36,186 bases of DNA from Planctomycetia bacterium. GTDB taxonomy: Bacteria > Planctomycetota > Planctomycetia > Pirellulales > Thermoguttaceae. The position numbers and the translations under genes are program-made. The stretch covers positions 1 through 36,186 of the forward strand of contig JAUNSU010000032.1 in NCBI GenBank assembly GCA_030539035.1, written 5' to 3'. Positions 16,200 to 25,473 of this stretch are shown in pieces (the stretch's first letter is position 1; each line of letters opens with the position of its first letter). The notes beneath the pieces are model-generated. The model was not told where the DNA came from and did no database searches. It saw only the letters and a list, made by a program, of their open reading frames with translations.

Positions 16200-16967
16200 T
16201 CAGCTCTCCTTATTTTTCAGATTTTTTAACCAGGGACCGAATCCGTTTTTCCCAAGCCAGAAATCGATCGTATGATTAACACCATTGCCGGTCAAAGTGG
16301 CCCCGGAAATACCGTCGACTTTTTGCGCGGCATTGGGATCGGAAGGATCGACATTTCCTTTGATAATGCGGATAACCGGATCAACGGAATCGGCCAGAGC
16401 GGTTTTTCCGGACCATTTTCCGGTCCAGGAGGGATTGGAGATCTCTCCGCCGAGTCCCGGCGTCTCCCCATGATCGTAAAACGTTAAGTTGGCAACCGTT
16501 TTCAGATCCCCTTTCAGAGCGAGGAAACCGTACATGGTTGACCAGAGTCCCCGTCCGAAGATCGGAAGAACGATGGTTTCCGGTTTTTTATCAGCGCCTT
16601 TGACAATATAAACGACCGCTTTGTTCGGCCGCGATTTGATCCCGGCCAGATCGTCGGTGCCAGTAAGGGCGGAAGCATCTTTGGCGTTGATCTTTGCGGG
16701 ATCGGCCTTTTCTTCCGTTTTACCGGTATTGATATCGACAACAACCTGATCGACTTTGGCAAAGAGCTCTTTGATTTTGGCGGACCCCGGGTTTTCCCGG
16801 ACTTCAACCAATCCGGCCGCACGAAGGACGTTCAGCTGTTTGTCCAGTTCCTTGTTCTCCTGCTGGCGCGCTTTCAGGGTCGTTGCCGCCGCCGATACAA
16901 TGATCGAGCAGATAATGCAAAGACCGGCTGCCACCGCAAAAGTTTTTACTATTGAATCTTTTCCCAT
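16200..16967 (-). CDS. nqrC: Na+-NQR subunit C, covalent FMN carrier
   Basis: The 255-residue protein has one N-terminal membrane helix ([20 protein letters not shown]) and a periplasmic FMN-binding domain. The flavinylation motif DGISGAT near residues 218-224 fits the ApbE recognition pattern, so FMN would be attached through phosphodiester to Thr224. The subunit receives electrons from the NqrD/E iron centre and passes them to NqrB. The gene lies 71 nt downstream of nqrB, the largest gap in the operon, and 2 nt before nqrD. No apbE gene is visible in this window. Confidence 0.96.
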   Translation of the reverse strand: MGKDSIVKTFAVAAGLCIICSIIVSAAATTLKARQQENKELDKQLNVLRAAGLVEVRENPGSAKIKELFAKVDQVVVDINTGKTEEKADPAKINAKDASALTGTDDLAGIKSRPNKAVVYIVKGADKKPETIVLPIFGRGLWSTMYGFLALKGDLKTVANLTFYDHGETPGLGGEISNPSWTGKWSGKTALADSVDPVIRIIKGNVDPSDPNAAQKVDGISGATLTGNGVNHTIDFWLGKNGFGPWLKNLKNKES

Positions 16968-17038
16968 ATTATCTTATCCTGTTTATGATAGGAATTTTTG
17001 TGAAATCGTTAATTCGTTTAAACATTTGATTCGCGGGA

Positions 17039-18301
17039 TCAGTTGCTCTGCGCGATTCTTTTCATACGCCGCTTGATGTTCGCCTGAACGACAAACCAGT
17101 CGATCAGAGGTGCGAAGCAGTTTCCGAAGAGGATTACCAGCATGGTTCCTTCCGGATAAGCGGGATTCAGAACACGAACAACAATGATCAGAGCGCCGAT
17201 CAAAAAACCGTAGATATATTGGCCTGTTTTCGTCAGCGCCGCGGTTACCGGATCCGTCGCCATGAATACCATACCGAACGCGAACCCGCCGAGGACGAAG
17301 TGCCAGAAAGGACCAAGGGCGTAAGCGGCATTCGTATCGCTTCCGACGATCATGAGGAAGGTCGAAAACGCGAAGCCTCCCGCGGCCATGCTGAAGACGA
17401 CTCTCCAGGAAGCAACCCCGATCCAGAGAAGGAAGACCGCGCCGATTAAACAGGCGATCGTCGATGTTTCTCCAAAAGAGCCGGGAATCAGTCCGACAAA
17501 ACTGTCGAACATGGTATATCCGCCTTCCGCAAGTCCATGAAGTCCGCCGTGGGCCATGTCGGGATTCGTCGCCAGCGCAAGCGGAGTTGCTTTCGATACT
17601 CCGTCAACCGTGGTCCATACTTTATCGCCGGAGATCTGTCCCGCGTAAGCGAAAAAGAGGAAAGCGCGGGCAACAAGAGCCGGATTCAGGAAGTTTCTGC
17701 CCGTTCCGCCGAAGATCTCTTTTCCAACGATCACACCGAACGTAATCGCGATGGCAACCTGCCAAAGCGGAGTGTTCGGAGGAAGGGTAAGGGGAAAGAT
17801 CAATCCGGTTACAAAAAAACCTTCATTGATATCATGCTTTTTGATCATCGCGAAAAGGATTTCCCATCCGAGTCCGACACAGAAAGCAACGATGTAAAGG
17901 GGAAGAAAATAAACGGCTCCATGGACAAAGCAGCCCAAAATGTTCCAGACCGAGTCGCCGTAAATATTGACCCAGGGGAGATACTGGTTAATGAAATTCA
18001 GGATGATCCCATGCCAGTCGGAAACCTTGTCGATTCCGTTTGCGGCCATCAGGCGATTGGCCTGAAGTCCGACATTGTACATTCCCATGAGCGCACAAGG
18101 GATCAGGGCATAAACGACAGCGATCATCATCCGTTTAAAATCGTTGCAATCGCGCACATGGCACTTTCCCGTTGTGGTTTTGTTCGGGGTAAAGAAAAAC
18201 GTATTAGCCGCTTCAAAGAACGGAAAGAAAAAAGAAAGGGGTTTTCCTTCCGCGAACAGCTTCTCTTCGAGTTTATCGAGAATATTTTTTGCAAATTTCA
18301 C
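17039..18301 (-). CDS. nqrB: Na+-NQR subunit B
   Basis: The 420-residue membrane subunit contains about ten hydrophobic segments and the family blocks GFFVTGLIFPLTLPPNTPLW and GKEIFGGTGRNFLNPALVAR. It carries covalent FMN, riboflavin, the quinone site and the main Na+ path in known enzymes. The flavinylation site reads DGVSKAT (residues 233-239), with Thr239 as acceptor, but Lys237 stands where glycine is usual. The consensus allows some variation there, so the site is probably still used. The gene begins 4 nt behind the nqrA stop. Confidence 0.96.
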   Translation of the reverse strand: MKFAKNILDKLEEKLFAEGKPLSFFFPFFEAANTFFFTPNKTTTGKCHVRDCNDFKRMMIAVVYALIPCALMGMYNVGLQANRLMAANGIDKVSDWHGIILNFINQYLPWVNIYGDSVWNILGCFVHGAVYFLPLYIVAFCVGLGWEILFAMIKKHDINEGFFVTGLIFPLTLPPNTPLWQVAIAITFGVIVGKEIFGGTGRNFLNPALVARAFLFFAYAGQISGDKVWTTVDGVSKATPLALATNPDMAHGGLHGLAEGGYTMFDSFVGLIPGSFGETSTIACLIGAVFLLWIGVASWRVVFSMAAGGFAFSTFLMIVGSDTNAAYALGPFWHFVLGGFAFGMVFMATDPVTAALTKTGQYIYGFLIGALIIVVRVLNPAYPEGTMLVILFGNCFAPLIDWFVVQANIKRRMKRIAQSN

Positions 18302-18305
18302 CGGT

Positions 18306-19676
18306 TTACTCCTCTTCTTTCATAATCGTGTTGAGCATAGTACGAAGAGACTCCGTATAATCGTTTTTGCCAAGATCGATCAAGGTGCAAAGAGCGACGT
18401 CTTCTTCGTCCAGTTCCAGAATGCCGAGCTTTTCGGAATTGTCGATATCGCCGTTTTCAATTGCTCTAAAAAGCTGGACGGGCAAAATATCGATCGGCAT
18501 TACGTCTTCAAGCATGGTATTCGGGAAGATGGCCCTTTTTCCTCCGTGAACAGCCGTATTCATTTTGAACGGCCATTTCGGGAGATACCAGGAAGCAACC
18601 GTACGGGCAATGGAGAATTTTCTGAAGGCGGGAAGAGCCCAGCCGAACAGTTCACGCGGATCACCGTCTCCGATTACGGAAACCTGATTAACGTAAGGAC
18701 CAAGACAGCAGAGTCCGTTTTCTTCCACTTTCCGTCCGCAAAGAACACTTCCGGAAATGATACGGCAATTACCCGATTTCAACTCGTTTTTGGTCAATTC
18801 GAACAGACAGGCGCCGACATGAGTCCGGATCAGACGGGGACGCTCAACCATGGGGCCGGAAAGGGCAATGATCCGTTCGACCGGATAGCTTCCGCGAACG
18901 AACAGTTCCCCAATCGCGATCACATCCTGATATCCGATCGTCCAAACGGTTTTACCCGATCCGACGGGATCAAGATAATGAATATGAGTTCCAGCCAATC
19001 CAGCGGGATGTGGACCGTCAAAAACGGCAACTTCCGTTTTCGCAGCGTCGGCTCCGGGAATCTTGCTCTTGGAGCTCTTGCAAAGCCAGATCTTTTTGCC
19101 GCAGATCCGACTCAGAACTTTCAGTCCGTTCACGAAATCGTCTTCCCGTTCGGAAATCACAATTTCCGGATTCGGTGCATGCGGATTGGTGTCCATCGCA
19201 TTGACAAACAAGGAAGACGGAACGGAATCAACTTTCGGGATCCGGCTGAACGGACGCGTTCGAAGCGTTGTCCAAAGTCCGGACCGGATCAGCTGTTCCC
19301 GAACCATGTTCGGACAAAGATTTTCCAATTCGGAAGGATCACAGGCGTCGAAAGCAATCGATTTAAACGCGTCGACTCCATCGTTCAATTCGAGCCGAAT
19401 GGAGCGAAAAGAACGTTTATCTCCCCGATGGATTTCTTTGACCGTTCCGGCACCGGGCGCGGTGAATACGACTCCCGGATTTTTTTTGTCTTCGAAAAGG
19501 GCTTGACCGGCAAGCACCTGATCCCCGACTTCCACCAGAATGGACGGCTTCATTCCAACATAGTCCGGTCCGGTTACCGCGACATGTTTTACCTGTTTTA
19601 TTACCGGGTCGATCTTTTGCTCCGGAGCTCCGGCAAGCAGAAGATCGAGGCCCTTGGACAGCGTAATTTTCTTCAT
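18306..19676 (-). CDS. nqrA: Na+-NQR subunit A
   Basis: The 456-residue cytosolic subunit starts with the typical KITLSKGLDL and continues with a lipoyl/biotinyl-like fold (VEVGDQVLAGQALFEDKKNP, FTAPGAGTVKEIHRGDKRSF). Later blocks, such as HIHYLDPVGSGKTVWTIGYQ and SGPMVERPRLIRTHVGA, are also family features. NqrA docks on NqrB and is associated with quinone binding. It is the first gene of the operon; a promoter candidate and a palindrome lie upstream. A GGGAAAGG ribosome site stands about 14 nt before the ATG, rather far away. Confidence 0.96.
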   Translation of the reverse strand: MKKITLSKGLDLLLAGAPEQKIDPVIKQVKHVAVTGPDYVGMKPSILVEVGDQVLAGQALFEDKKNPGVVFTAPGAGTVKEIHRGDKRSFRSIRLELNDGVDAFKSIAFDACDPSELENLCPNMVREQLIRSGLWTTLRTRPFSRIPKVDSVPSSLFVNAMDTNPHAPNPEIVISEREDDFVNGLKVLSRICGKKIWLCKSSKSKIPGADAAKTEVAVFDGPHPAGLAGTHIHYLDPVGSGKTVWTIGYQDVIAIGELFVRGSYPVERIIALSGPMVERPRLIRTHVGACLFELTKNELKSGNCRIISGSVLCGRKVEENGLCCLGPYVNQVSVIGDGDPRELFGWALPAFRKFSIARTVASWYLPKWPFKMNTAVHGGKRAIFPNTMLEDVMPIDILPVQLFRAIENGDIDNSEKLGILELDEEDVALCTLIDLGKNDYTESLRTMLNTIMKEEE

Positions 19677-19744
19677 CAGCTTTTGCGCCTTTCCCTGATT
19701 AAACGTTTATAAATTTTGGAGGCATATCACCCCATTTTTACCCT

Positions 19745-19772
19745 ATGATAATCGCTAAAATTTTTTTGTCCA
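19745..19772 (-). promoter_or_regulatory. Candidate promoter of the nqr-dapB operon
   Basis: On the minus strand TGGACA (19767-19772) and TATCAT (19745-19750) are separated by 16 nt. A transcript would begin near 19738, giving a leader of about 60 nt. The leader includes a CCTCC stretch near 19720 that could pair with a ribosome-binding site. Confidence 0.4.
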
Positions 19773-19790
19773 GTCTCAAAAGACTTAAAA

Positions 19791-19806
19791 CAGTAAAATT
19801 TTACTG
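19791..19806. promoter_or_regulatory. Perfect 16-bp palindrome upstream of nqrA
   Basis: CAGTAAAATTTTACTG is a perfect dyad 18 bp upstream of the -35 box. A second, smaller inverted repeat, AGTCT (19772-19776) / AGACT (19781-19785), touches the -35 box. Both have the form of protein-binding sites; the regulator is unknown. Confidence 0.45.
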
Positions 19807-19892
19807 AAATAAATTACGCCACAATTTTTTTAACTGTATCACTCCTTTTTTACGGGGTTTTCGGTCCGGATACACTTTTTTTTCATTTGGTG

Positions 19893-19898
19893 TATAAT
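19893..19898 (+). promoter_or_regulatory. Possible -10 box for the histidinol-phosphatase gene
   Basis: A perfect TATAAT about 130 nt before the start at 20031 lacks a good -35 partner. The rest of 19677-20030 holds the nqr promoter and palindrome. Confidence 0.3.
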
Positions 19899-20030
19899 CA
19901 AGGGTGATCAAATTTTTATAATGAAATCAATTTTATTCCCCAAATCTGAAAGAAGCGGTTTTCAAAAAACTGATCGAGATTTTTCCGTATCTTTCGGCGG
20001 TTTATCGTTTAACAATTATTCAAAAGAATC

Positions 20031-20873
20031 ATGCGCGAAGAAAACATCGAACCCATTTTTAATTTGCATACACACACCCATCTTTGTAAACACGCATCGG
20101 GAAAGGTCGTCGATTATTGCCAAATCGCGGCGGACAACGGACTCGAACTTCTTGGAATCTCGGATCACTGTCCGCTTCCTGAACAAAATCAGTTTTGCGA
20201 TACCAGAATGGATCCGGAAGAACTTGATGTCTATAAGGCCGAACTGAATGAAGCGAAAATCTGTTTTCCGCAATTGAAGATCCTTACCGGGATGGAACTC
20301 GATTACTTTCCGAAATACGGACTCGATTACTATTGGGATCTGAAAAAACAGTGCGAACTGGATTATTTCATCGGCGGCGTTCATTACGTTTTTAATCAAA
20401 AGGGAGATCTCCTTTGGCGAAGACGAGGAGAAAACAGTAAAGAACTGGTGAACAATTATATCCGGCAAGCTGTTGAGATGATGGAGACAGGACTTCTGGA
20501 TTATTTGACACATCCGGATCTGATCGGATCATCGATTGATGAATGGACGCCCTGGGTCAATGATGCTTTTCGGGAACTCGTTAAAACGGCGATTAAACTG
20601 GATATTCCGCTTGAAGTCAACGCGTACGGAATCCGGAAAGGGATCATTCAGACAGCGGGAGGTCCCCGTTGGCGGTATCCGGTTCCCTCTTTCTGGAAAA
20701 TGGCGGCGGAATATGAACCGCGCACAGTGATCGGAGCCGATGCCCACTCCCCGGAAACCCTGCTCGAAGAATGGACAACTTGCCGAACCCTGCTGCAGGA
20801 AGTCGGATTGACTCCCTGCAATAAAGAAATCGCGGAAAAAATCCTGAAAAGGAAAGATCCGCGGAAAAAATAG
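20031..20873 (+). CDS. hisJ: PHP-family histidinol phosphatase-like protein
   Basis: The 280-residue protein opens with the PHP metal-binding pattern NLHTHTHLCKHA (residues 11-22), followed by GISDHCPLPE, GMELDY, FIGGVHYV, YLTHPDLIG, LEVNAYGIRKG and the late IGADAHSPE. This is the complete set of histidine and acidic ligands of HisJ-type phosphatases. The family removes phosphate from L-histidinol phosphate in the penultimate step of histidine synthesis. Some PHP relatives act on other small phosphoesters, so the symbol is probable rather than certain. No other his gene is nearby. The gene is convergent with lpdA, whose stop lies only 9 nt away. The ribosome site is weak. Confidence 0.8.
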   Translation: MREENIEPIFNLHTHTHLCKHASGKVVDYCQIAADNGLELLGISDHCPLPEQNQFCDTRMDPEELDVYKAELNEAKICFPQLKILTGMELDYFPKYGLDYYWDLKKQCELDYFIGGVHYVFNQKGDLLWRRRGENSKELVNNYIRQAVEMMETGLLDYLTHPDLIGSSIDEWTPWVNDAFRELVKTAIKLDIPLEVNAYGIRKGIIQTAGGPRWRYPVPSFWKMAAEYEPRTVIGADAHSPETLLEEWTTCRTLLQEVGLTPCNKEIAEKILKRKDPRKK

Positions 20874-20882
20874 CCGAATCGA

Positions 20883-22283
20883 TCAGCGGCGCGCGGCCGG
20901 AATGGAATGAATCGATTCTTTTCGAATATCGAGCAGGGCTTCTGCAAAGACTTCGCCAAGCGTCGGATGAGGATGAACGATCGAAAGGACATCCTTCAAC
21001 TTCATTCTTTTTTCAACGAAAACCGTCCCTTCCAGAATCAGATCGGAAGCGTGCGGTCCAATAATATGGACGCCGAGAATGGTATCATCCGGTCCGGCCA
21101 ATATTTTGATAAATCCATCGGTTTCTCCCATCGTTTGCGCCTTTCCATTTGCGGCGAAGAGAAAACGGCCTGTTCTGTATTCGATCCCTTTTGCTTTGGC
21201 CTGATCTTCACTCAATCCGACGGAAGCGATTTCCGGAGAGGAAAAAACACAGCTGGGAATCGCGTGGTAGGAGACCTTGGATCTGAGTCCGGCCAACCGT
21301 TCGACGACGACTTTTCCCTCTTCCGCCGCAAGATGGGCGAGCATTCCCCGTCCCAGAAGATCACCGATCGCGTAAAGGCCGGGAACAGTCGTTTTATAAT
21401 TCTCATCGACATAAAGAAACCGCCCGTTCATCTTGATTGCCGGAATTATAAGGTCAAGGGGTTCAAGATTGGGACGGCGCCCGACCGAGATCAGAATTTT
21501 TTCCGCTTGAAGAACTGTTTCTCCTTTTGATGTTTCCAGATAAAGCGAGGCGGTTCCCTGAACGGACTCCGCTTTTACAAGCCGGGAAGAGAGATGAACC
21601 TTGATTCCCCGTTTCTTGAAATAAACCGCGATCCGTTTGCCAAGATCGGAATCGAGCATGGGGAGCAAACGGTCCTGCGCTTCAATAATGGTAACCTCGG
21701 ATCCGAATGTCCGATAAATCGACGCGAACTCCGCTCCGATCACTCCGCCGCCGATAATGGTCAATTGACGGGGAACGTCCCGAAGATTCAGAAGCGCCGT
21801 GGAGTCCAAAAAAAGATCGGGCGCGGCACCGGGAACTGAAATCGGAATGTTCGACGATCCCGTTGCGAGAATAATCGCTTTGGATTCCAGAATCTGATCC
21901 GATTCAGGGGATCGAACCCGAACTTTTCCCTCCGCTTTAATCGACGCTTCTCCCTTTAAGAATTCGATCCGGTTTCCTATCAACAGAGCGAGAATTCCCT
22001 GCCGCATTTTTTCGATTTGATCATTTTTTCGATCAATAGCGCCGGAAAGATCGAATCGGATCGAATCGGCATCGATCGAGATATTCGCGTTCTCCAGTGA
22101 AGAGAGCGAACGAAGAAGATCGGCCTGATGAACGAGCATTTTCGTTGGAATGCATCCGCAATTCAGGCAAGTCCCCCCCAATTCTTCCCGTTCGATCAGA
22201 AGAACTTTTTTCTCCAGTTGGGCCGCGCGAATCGCGGCAGTATATCCGCCGGGTCCGCCGCCGATAATGATGATATCGTACAT
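20883..22283 (-). CDS. lpdA: Dihydrolipoyl dehydrogenase (E3 / L-protein)
   Basis: The 466-residue flavoprotein has the FAD fingerprint GGGPGGYTAAIRAAQ (residues 8-22), the redox disulphide Cys39/Cys44 in GGTCLNCGCIPTK, the NAD fold GGGVIGAEFASIYRTFGSEV, the YAIGDLLGRGMLAHLA segment and the catalytic HPHPTLGE near the C-terminus. It reoxidises dihydrolipoamide with NAD+. Being 4 nt behind gcvPB on the same strand, it most likely serves the glycine cleavage system, though it could also supply 2-oxoacid dehydrogenases. All catalytic residues are present and length is normal. Confidence 0.95.
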   Translation of the reverse strand: MYDIIIIGGGPGGYTAAIRAAQLEKKVLLIEREELGGTCLNCGCIPTKMLVHQADLLRSLSSLENANISIDADSIRFDLSGAIDRKNDQIEKMRQGILALLIGNRIEFLKGEASIKAEGKVRVRSPESDQILESKAIILATGSSNIPISVPGAAPDLFLDSTALLNLRDVPRQLTIIGGGVIGAEFASIYRTFGSEVTIIEAQDRLLPMLDSDLGKRIAVYFKKRGIKVHLSSRLVKAESVQGTASLYLETSKGETVLQAEKILISVGRRPNLEPLDLIIPAIKMNGRFLYVDENYKTTVPGLYAIGDLLGRGMLAHLAAEEGKVVVERLAGLRSKVSYHAIPSCVFSSPEIASVGLSEDQAKAKGIEYRTGRFLFAANGKAQTMGETDGFIKILAGPDDTILGVHIIGPHASDLILEGTVFVEKRMKLKDVLSIVHPHPTLGEVFAEALLDIRKESIHSIPAARR

Positions 22284-22287
22284 ACAA

Positions 22288-23733
22288 TTATTCCTGATAT
22301 TTCAGAATGGGATTACGGGCAGCCCGCGTTTCATCGACTCTTCCGATTACGGTCGAATGGGGAGCGGATTTCACGAGTTCCGGATTTTCCCGGCATTCCT
22401 GCGCGATCTTCTTCAGAACGGCGATAAAATTGTCGAGCCGCTCTTTCGATTCCGTTTCCGTCGGTTCAATCATCATCGCTTCATGAACGATCAGCGGGAA
22501 ATAAATGGTCGGCGGATGATATCCGAAGTCCATCAGTCTTTTCGCGATATCCAGAGTTCGAATTCCCTGTTCCGATTGTTTTTCCGAAGTTGCGACAAAC
22601 TCGTGTTTGCAAATTCCCTGATGAGGAATATCGTAATCTTCCGCGATATGGTGTTTGATATAATTGGCCGCGAGAACCGCGTGTTGACTGACCTCTTTCA
22701 GCCCTTCGCCGCCCAGGGACATAATATACGTATAAGCCTTGACGCAAACGCCGAAATTGCCGAAGAAGGTTTTTACCTTTCCGATGGATTTTGGCCGATC
22801 ATAATCAAGATTATAGAATCCATCCTTGCTTTTGACAACGATTGGGGAGGGGAGGAAGGGGATCAGGAACTTTTTGACGCCCACCGCGCCCGCGCCGGGG
22901 CCGCCTCCGCCGTGCGGGGTCGCAAAAGTTTTATGAAGATTATAGTGAACGATATCGAATCCCATATCACCGGGCCGGGCAACTCCGACAATCGCGTTGA
23001 GATTTGCTCCGTCGTAATAGAGGAGGCCGCCCGCTTCATGAACCAGACGGGAAATCTCAAGGATCTCATTTTCGAACAGTCCGAGAGTATTCGGATTGGT
23101 AAGCATGAGTCCGGCGACATCGTCCCCCAGCTTTTCTTTAAGATCGTCCAGAGAGACCCGTCCGTCCGCGTTCGACTTGACTTCGCGCACCTTGTATCCG
23201 ACGACAGAGGCTGTTGCCGGATTTGTTCCGTGCGCGGAATCGGGAACCAGAATTACATTCCGCTTATGATCCCCCCGGCTTTGATGCCAAGCGCGAACGA
23301 TCATGATGCCGGTCATTTCTCCATGAGCCCCCGCAGCGGGCTGGAGAGAAAAACGATCCATTCCGCCGATCACGGAAAGCATGATCTGAAGTTCATACAG
23401 CAGTTCCAGCGCCCCCTGAACGGTATAAGTTTTCTGGTAAGGGTGAATGTTGGCAAAGCCGGGAAGGGACGCGGCCCATTCATTGATTTTCGGATTGTAT
23501 TTCATTGTACAGGATCCCAGCGGATACATTCCATCGTCGACCCCGAAAGCGCGATGAGAAAGTTCGGTGTAATGCCGGACCGCCTCCGCCTCACTGAGTT
23601 CGGGAATCCCGAGATCCGAGGTTCGCCAATGCTCTTCCGGTATCGTCTCCTGAAGGTCGATTACGGGAAGATTTTGCAGCGGGAATCGAAAAAAATTGCT
23701 CCCTTTAACGCTCTTTTCAAATAATAATTTCAT
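22288..23733 (-). CDS. gcvPB: Glycine dehydrogenase (decarboxylating) subunit 2
   Basis: The 481-residue protein is the C-terminal half of the split P-protein. It holds the pyridoxal phosphate lysine in [20 protein letters not shown], the typical [14 protein letters not shown] near the start and [15 protein letters not shown]. With GcvPA it decarboxylates glycine and transfers the aminomethyl group to the lipoyl arm of the H-protein. The gene begins 14 nt behind gcvPA and ends 4 nt before lpdA, so the three form one operon. The split two-gene form is common in many bacterial phyla and archaea. Confidence 0.96.
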   Translation of the reverse strand: MKLLFEKSVKGSNFFRFPLQNLPVIDLQETIPEEHWRTSDLGIPELSEAEAVRHYTELSHRAFGVDDGMYPLGSCTMKYNPKINEWAASLPGFANIHPYQKTYTVQGALELLYELQIMLSVIGGMDRFSLQPAAGAHGEMTGIMIVRAWHQSRGDHKRNVILVPDSAHGTNPATASVVGYKVREVKSNADGRVSLDDLKEKLGDDVAGLMLTNPNTLGLFENEILEISRLVHEAGGLLYYDGANLNAIVGVARPGDMGFDIVHYNLHKTFATPHGGGGPGAGAVGVKKFLIPFLPSPIVVKSKDGFYNLDYDRPKSIGKVKTFFGNFGVCVKAYTYIMSLGGEGLKEVSQHAVLAANYIKHHIAEDYDIPHQGICKHEFVATSEKQSEQGIRTLDIAKRLMDFGYHPPTIYFPLIVHEAMMIEPTETESKERLDNFIAVLKKIAQECRENPELVKSAPHSTVIGRVDETRAARNPILKYQE

Positions 23734-23747
23734 GAATCTTTCCCTTT

Positions 23748-25082
23748 TTATCTTTCCGAATTGCCTTCAAAGCAATACTCTTTCATCATTGCGACCAATT
23801 CATCGATTTCTTCCCGTCGTCTTTTTTCCGTAAAGGCGAGGAGCATCGCGTTTTTGAGTTCATATCCGCCAATAATTCCGCCGGAAACCAGGAAATCGTT
23901 TAATCCGGACGGATCGGGGACGTTTACGGCAAATTCCCTGAAGAAGGGGGCGGAATAAGGAAAAGTGAATCCCGCTTTTTCCAGTTCCGAATGGGCGTAT
24001 TGGGCAAGATGGTGCGAACAGTTGGCCGCCTGTTTTAATCCCAGGGGGCCGACAAAGGTCAAATACATCGCGGCCGCAAGGGCGTTCAGAGCCTGATTCG
24101 AACAGATGTTGGAATTCGCTTTTTCCCGGCGGATATGCTGTTCCCGCGCCTGAAGGGTAAGGACAAAGGCCCGTTGCCCGCGGGAATCGACGGTTTCCCC
24201 TACCAATCGGCCGGGGATCTTGCGGAGCAACTTTGAATTCACGGCCATAAATCCAAGGTGAGGACCGCCGAACGACATCGGATTTCCCAATGTTTGTCCG
24301 TCGCCAACGGCAATATCCGCTCCCCATTCCCCCGGCGGCTTGAGCATTGCAAGCGGAATCGGATCGACCGACATGATTACAAGCGCTTTCGTTTTTCGAA
24401 CCGCGTCGATGATTGCTCCCGCGTTTTCCATGATCCCGTAAAAGTTCGGATACTGGATCACAACCGCGCCGACAGTATCATCAAGAAGAGCGGTCAATTT
24501 TTCCAGATCGATCATTCCGTTTGATTCCGGAATTGTTTCCGGCTGCATGGATCCGGAGATCGCGTAAGTCCGGACGATTTGCGCGTAATCGGGGTGAAGG
24601 GTCGCCGGAAGAAGGATTTTGGGTCTTTTGGTCGCCTCCGCCGCAATTTGACAGGCTTGCGCCAAAGCACTTCCTCCGCAATAAAGGGAAGCGTTGGCGA
24701 CATCCATTCCGGTCAGCCGGCAAATTAACGTCTGATACTCAAAAATCGATTGCAGAATCCCTTGGCTGATCTCCGGTTGATAGGGCGTATAGGAACTGTA
24801 AAATTCGGATCGCCCCAAAAGATGGGAGACTGCGGCCGGAATATAATGATCATAGCACCCGGCCCCAAGAAAAATCGGACCGTCCTCGGAGCATAAATTA
24901 TCCTGGGCAAGCTGTTCGAGCTGCTTTCTTACAGACATCTCGGACATTCCGCTGTTATCGGGGATTCGGCATTGTTCCCGGATCTCGATCGGAATATCCG
25001 CAAAAAGATCGTCCAGCGAAGAAAGTCCCATCTCGGAGAGCATTTCCTTTACAACGGAATCCGGATTCGAAGTGTATTTCAT
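23748..25082 (-). CDS. gcvPA: Glycine dehydrogenase (decarboxylating) subunit 1
   Basis: I start the protein at ATG 25082 ([15 protein letters not shown]), which has AGGAAG just upstream and begins like known GcvPA. The frame is open for 33 more codons but these are not protein-like. The 444-residue product has family blocks [54 protein letters not shown] and [12 protein letters not shown]. It pairs with GcvPB to form the P-protein. A sigma-70-like promoter and a 22-codon leader frame overlapping the start lie upstream. gcvT and gcvH are not in the window. Confidence 0.95.
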   Translation of the reverse strand: MKYTSNPDSVVKEMLSEMGLSSLDDLFADIPIEIREQCRIPDNSGMSEMSVRKQLEQLAQDNLCSEDGPIFLGAGCYDHYIPAAVSHLLGRSEFYSSYTPYQPEISQGILQSIFEYQTLICRLTGMDVANASLYCGGSALAQACQIAAEATKRPKILLPATLHPDYAQIVRTYAISGSMQPETIPESNGMIDLEKLTALLDDTVGAVVIQYPNFYGIMENAGAIIDAVRKTKALVIMSVDPIPLAMLKPPGEWGADIAVGDGQTLGNPMSFGGPHLGFMAVNSKLLRKIPGRLVGETVDSRGQRAFVLTLQAREQHIRREKANSNICSNQALNALAAAMYLTFVGPLGLKQAANCSHHLAQYAHSELEKAGFTFPYSAPFFREFAVNVPDPSGLNDFLVSGGIIGGYELKNAMLLAFTEKRRREEIDELVAMMKEYCFEGNSER

Positions 25083-25147
25083 AGTTCTTCCTGTGGAAAA
25101 AGGACAAAAACGGGTAAAAAAAGAGAACGAACAATTGGATCTCCCAT
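25079..25147 (-). CDS. Possible 22-aa leader ORF overlapping the gcvPA start
   Basis: An ATG at 25147 stands behind AAGGAGGA, the best ribosome site in the area. Its 22 sense codons (beginning MGDPIVRSLFLPVF, ending PQEEL) stop at a TGA that overlaps the gcvPA ATG as ATGA. This layout suggests translational coupling or a regulatory leader peptide. A caution is that the promoter at 25161-25188 would start transcription within the ribosome site, so the frame may be untranslated from that promoter. Confidence 0.3.
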   Translation of the reverse strand: MGDPIVRSLFLPVFVLFPQEEL

Positions 25148-25473
25148 TCTTCCTCCTTCTATTGTACATAAGGTTTTTCAAAGGTCAATCCAACCTGGAG
25201 CCCGGAACCGGCTTTAGTCTTCTCTTCTTTTTTTATTTCAGAATAAAGGGAAAAGGTCTTCTCCGCTTCGATACCAAAGGATCATGAGTCCTAATCGGAA
25301 AAAGCGGTAAAACCCTGTCTTTCAAAATAACCTCATCAAAAAAATTTTGATTCCTTTTTTTACTCTGAAATCCCGATTTTGGATCTGTAAACGGTAAGAG
25401 AAGGAAATTCCGACAGAGGAACCGGATCGAACCGGAAGATTTATCCGAATAAAAAACAGGGTGGGCTAATTCA
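25083..25473. other. Divergent intergenic region, gcvPA / GAF gene
   Basis: Besides the gcv promoter and the leader frame, this AT-rich spacer shows no RNA gene. The promoter of the GAF gene was not identified; TTGATT near 25350 has no clear -10 partner. Confidence 0.4.
25161..25188 (-). promoter_or_regulatory. Candidate promoter of the gcvPA-gcvPB-lpdA operon
   Basis: On the minus strand TTGACC (25183-25188) and TACAAT (25161-25166) are separated by 16 nt, about 80 nt before the gcvPA start. I saw no paired aptamer structure of the glycine-riboswitch type. Confidence 0.5.

Noticed and set aside
25083-25181. A 33-residue N-terminal extension of GcvPA
   Set aside because: The extra codons cover the -10 box and the ribosome site of the leader frame, are not protein-like, and known GcvPA starts with the MKYT-type sequence.
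25083-25473. Glycine riboswitch upstream of gcvPA
   Set aside because: No paired aptamer-like conserved core could be seen; the leader from the candidate promoter is too short for one.
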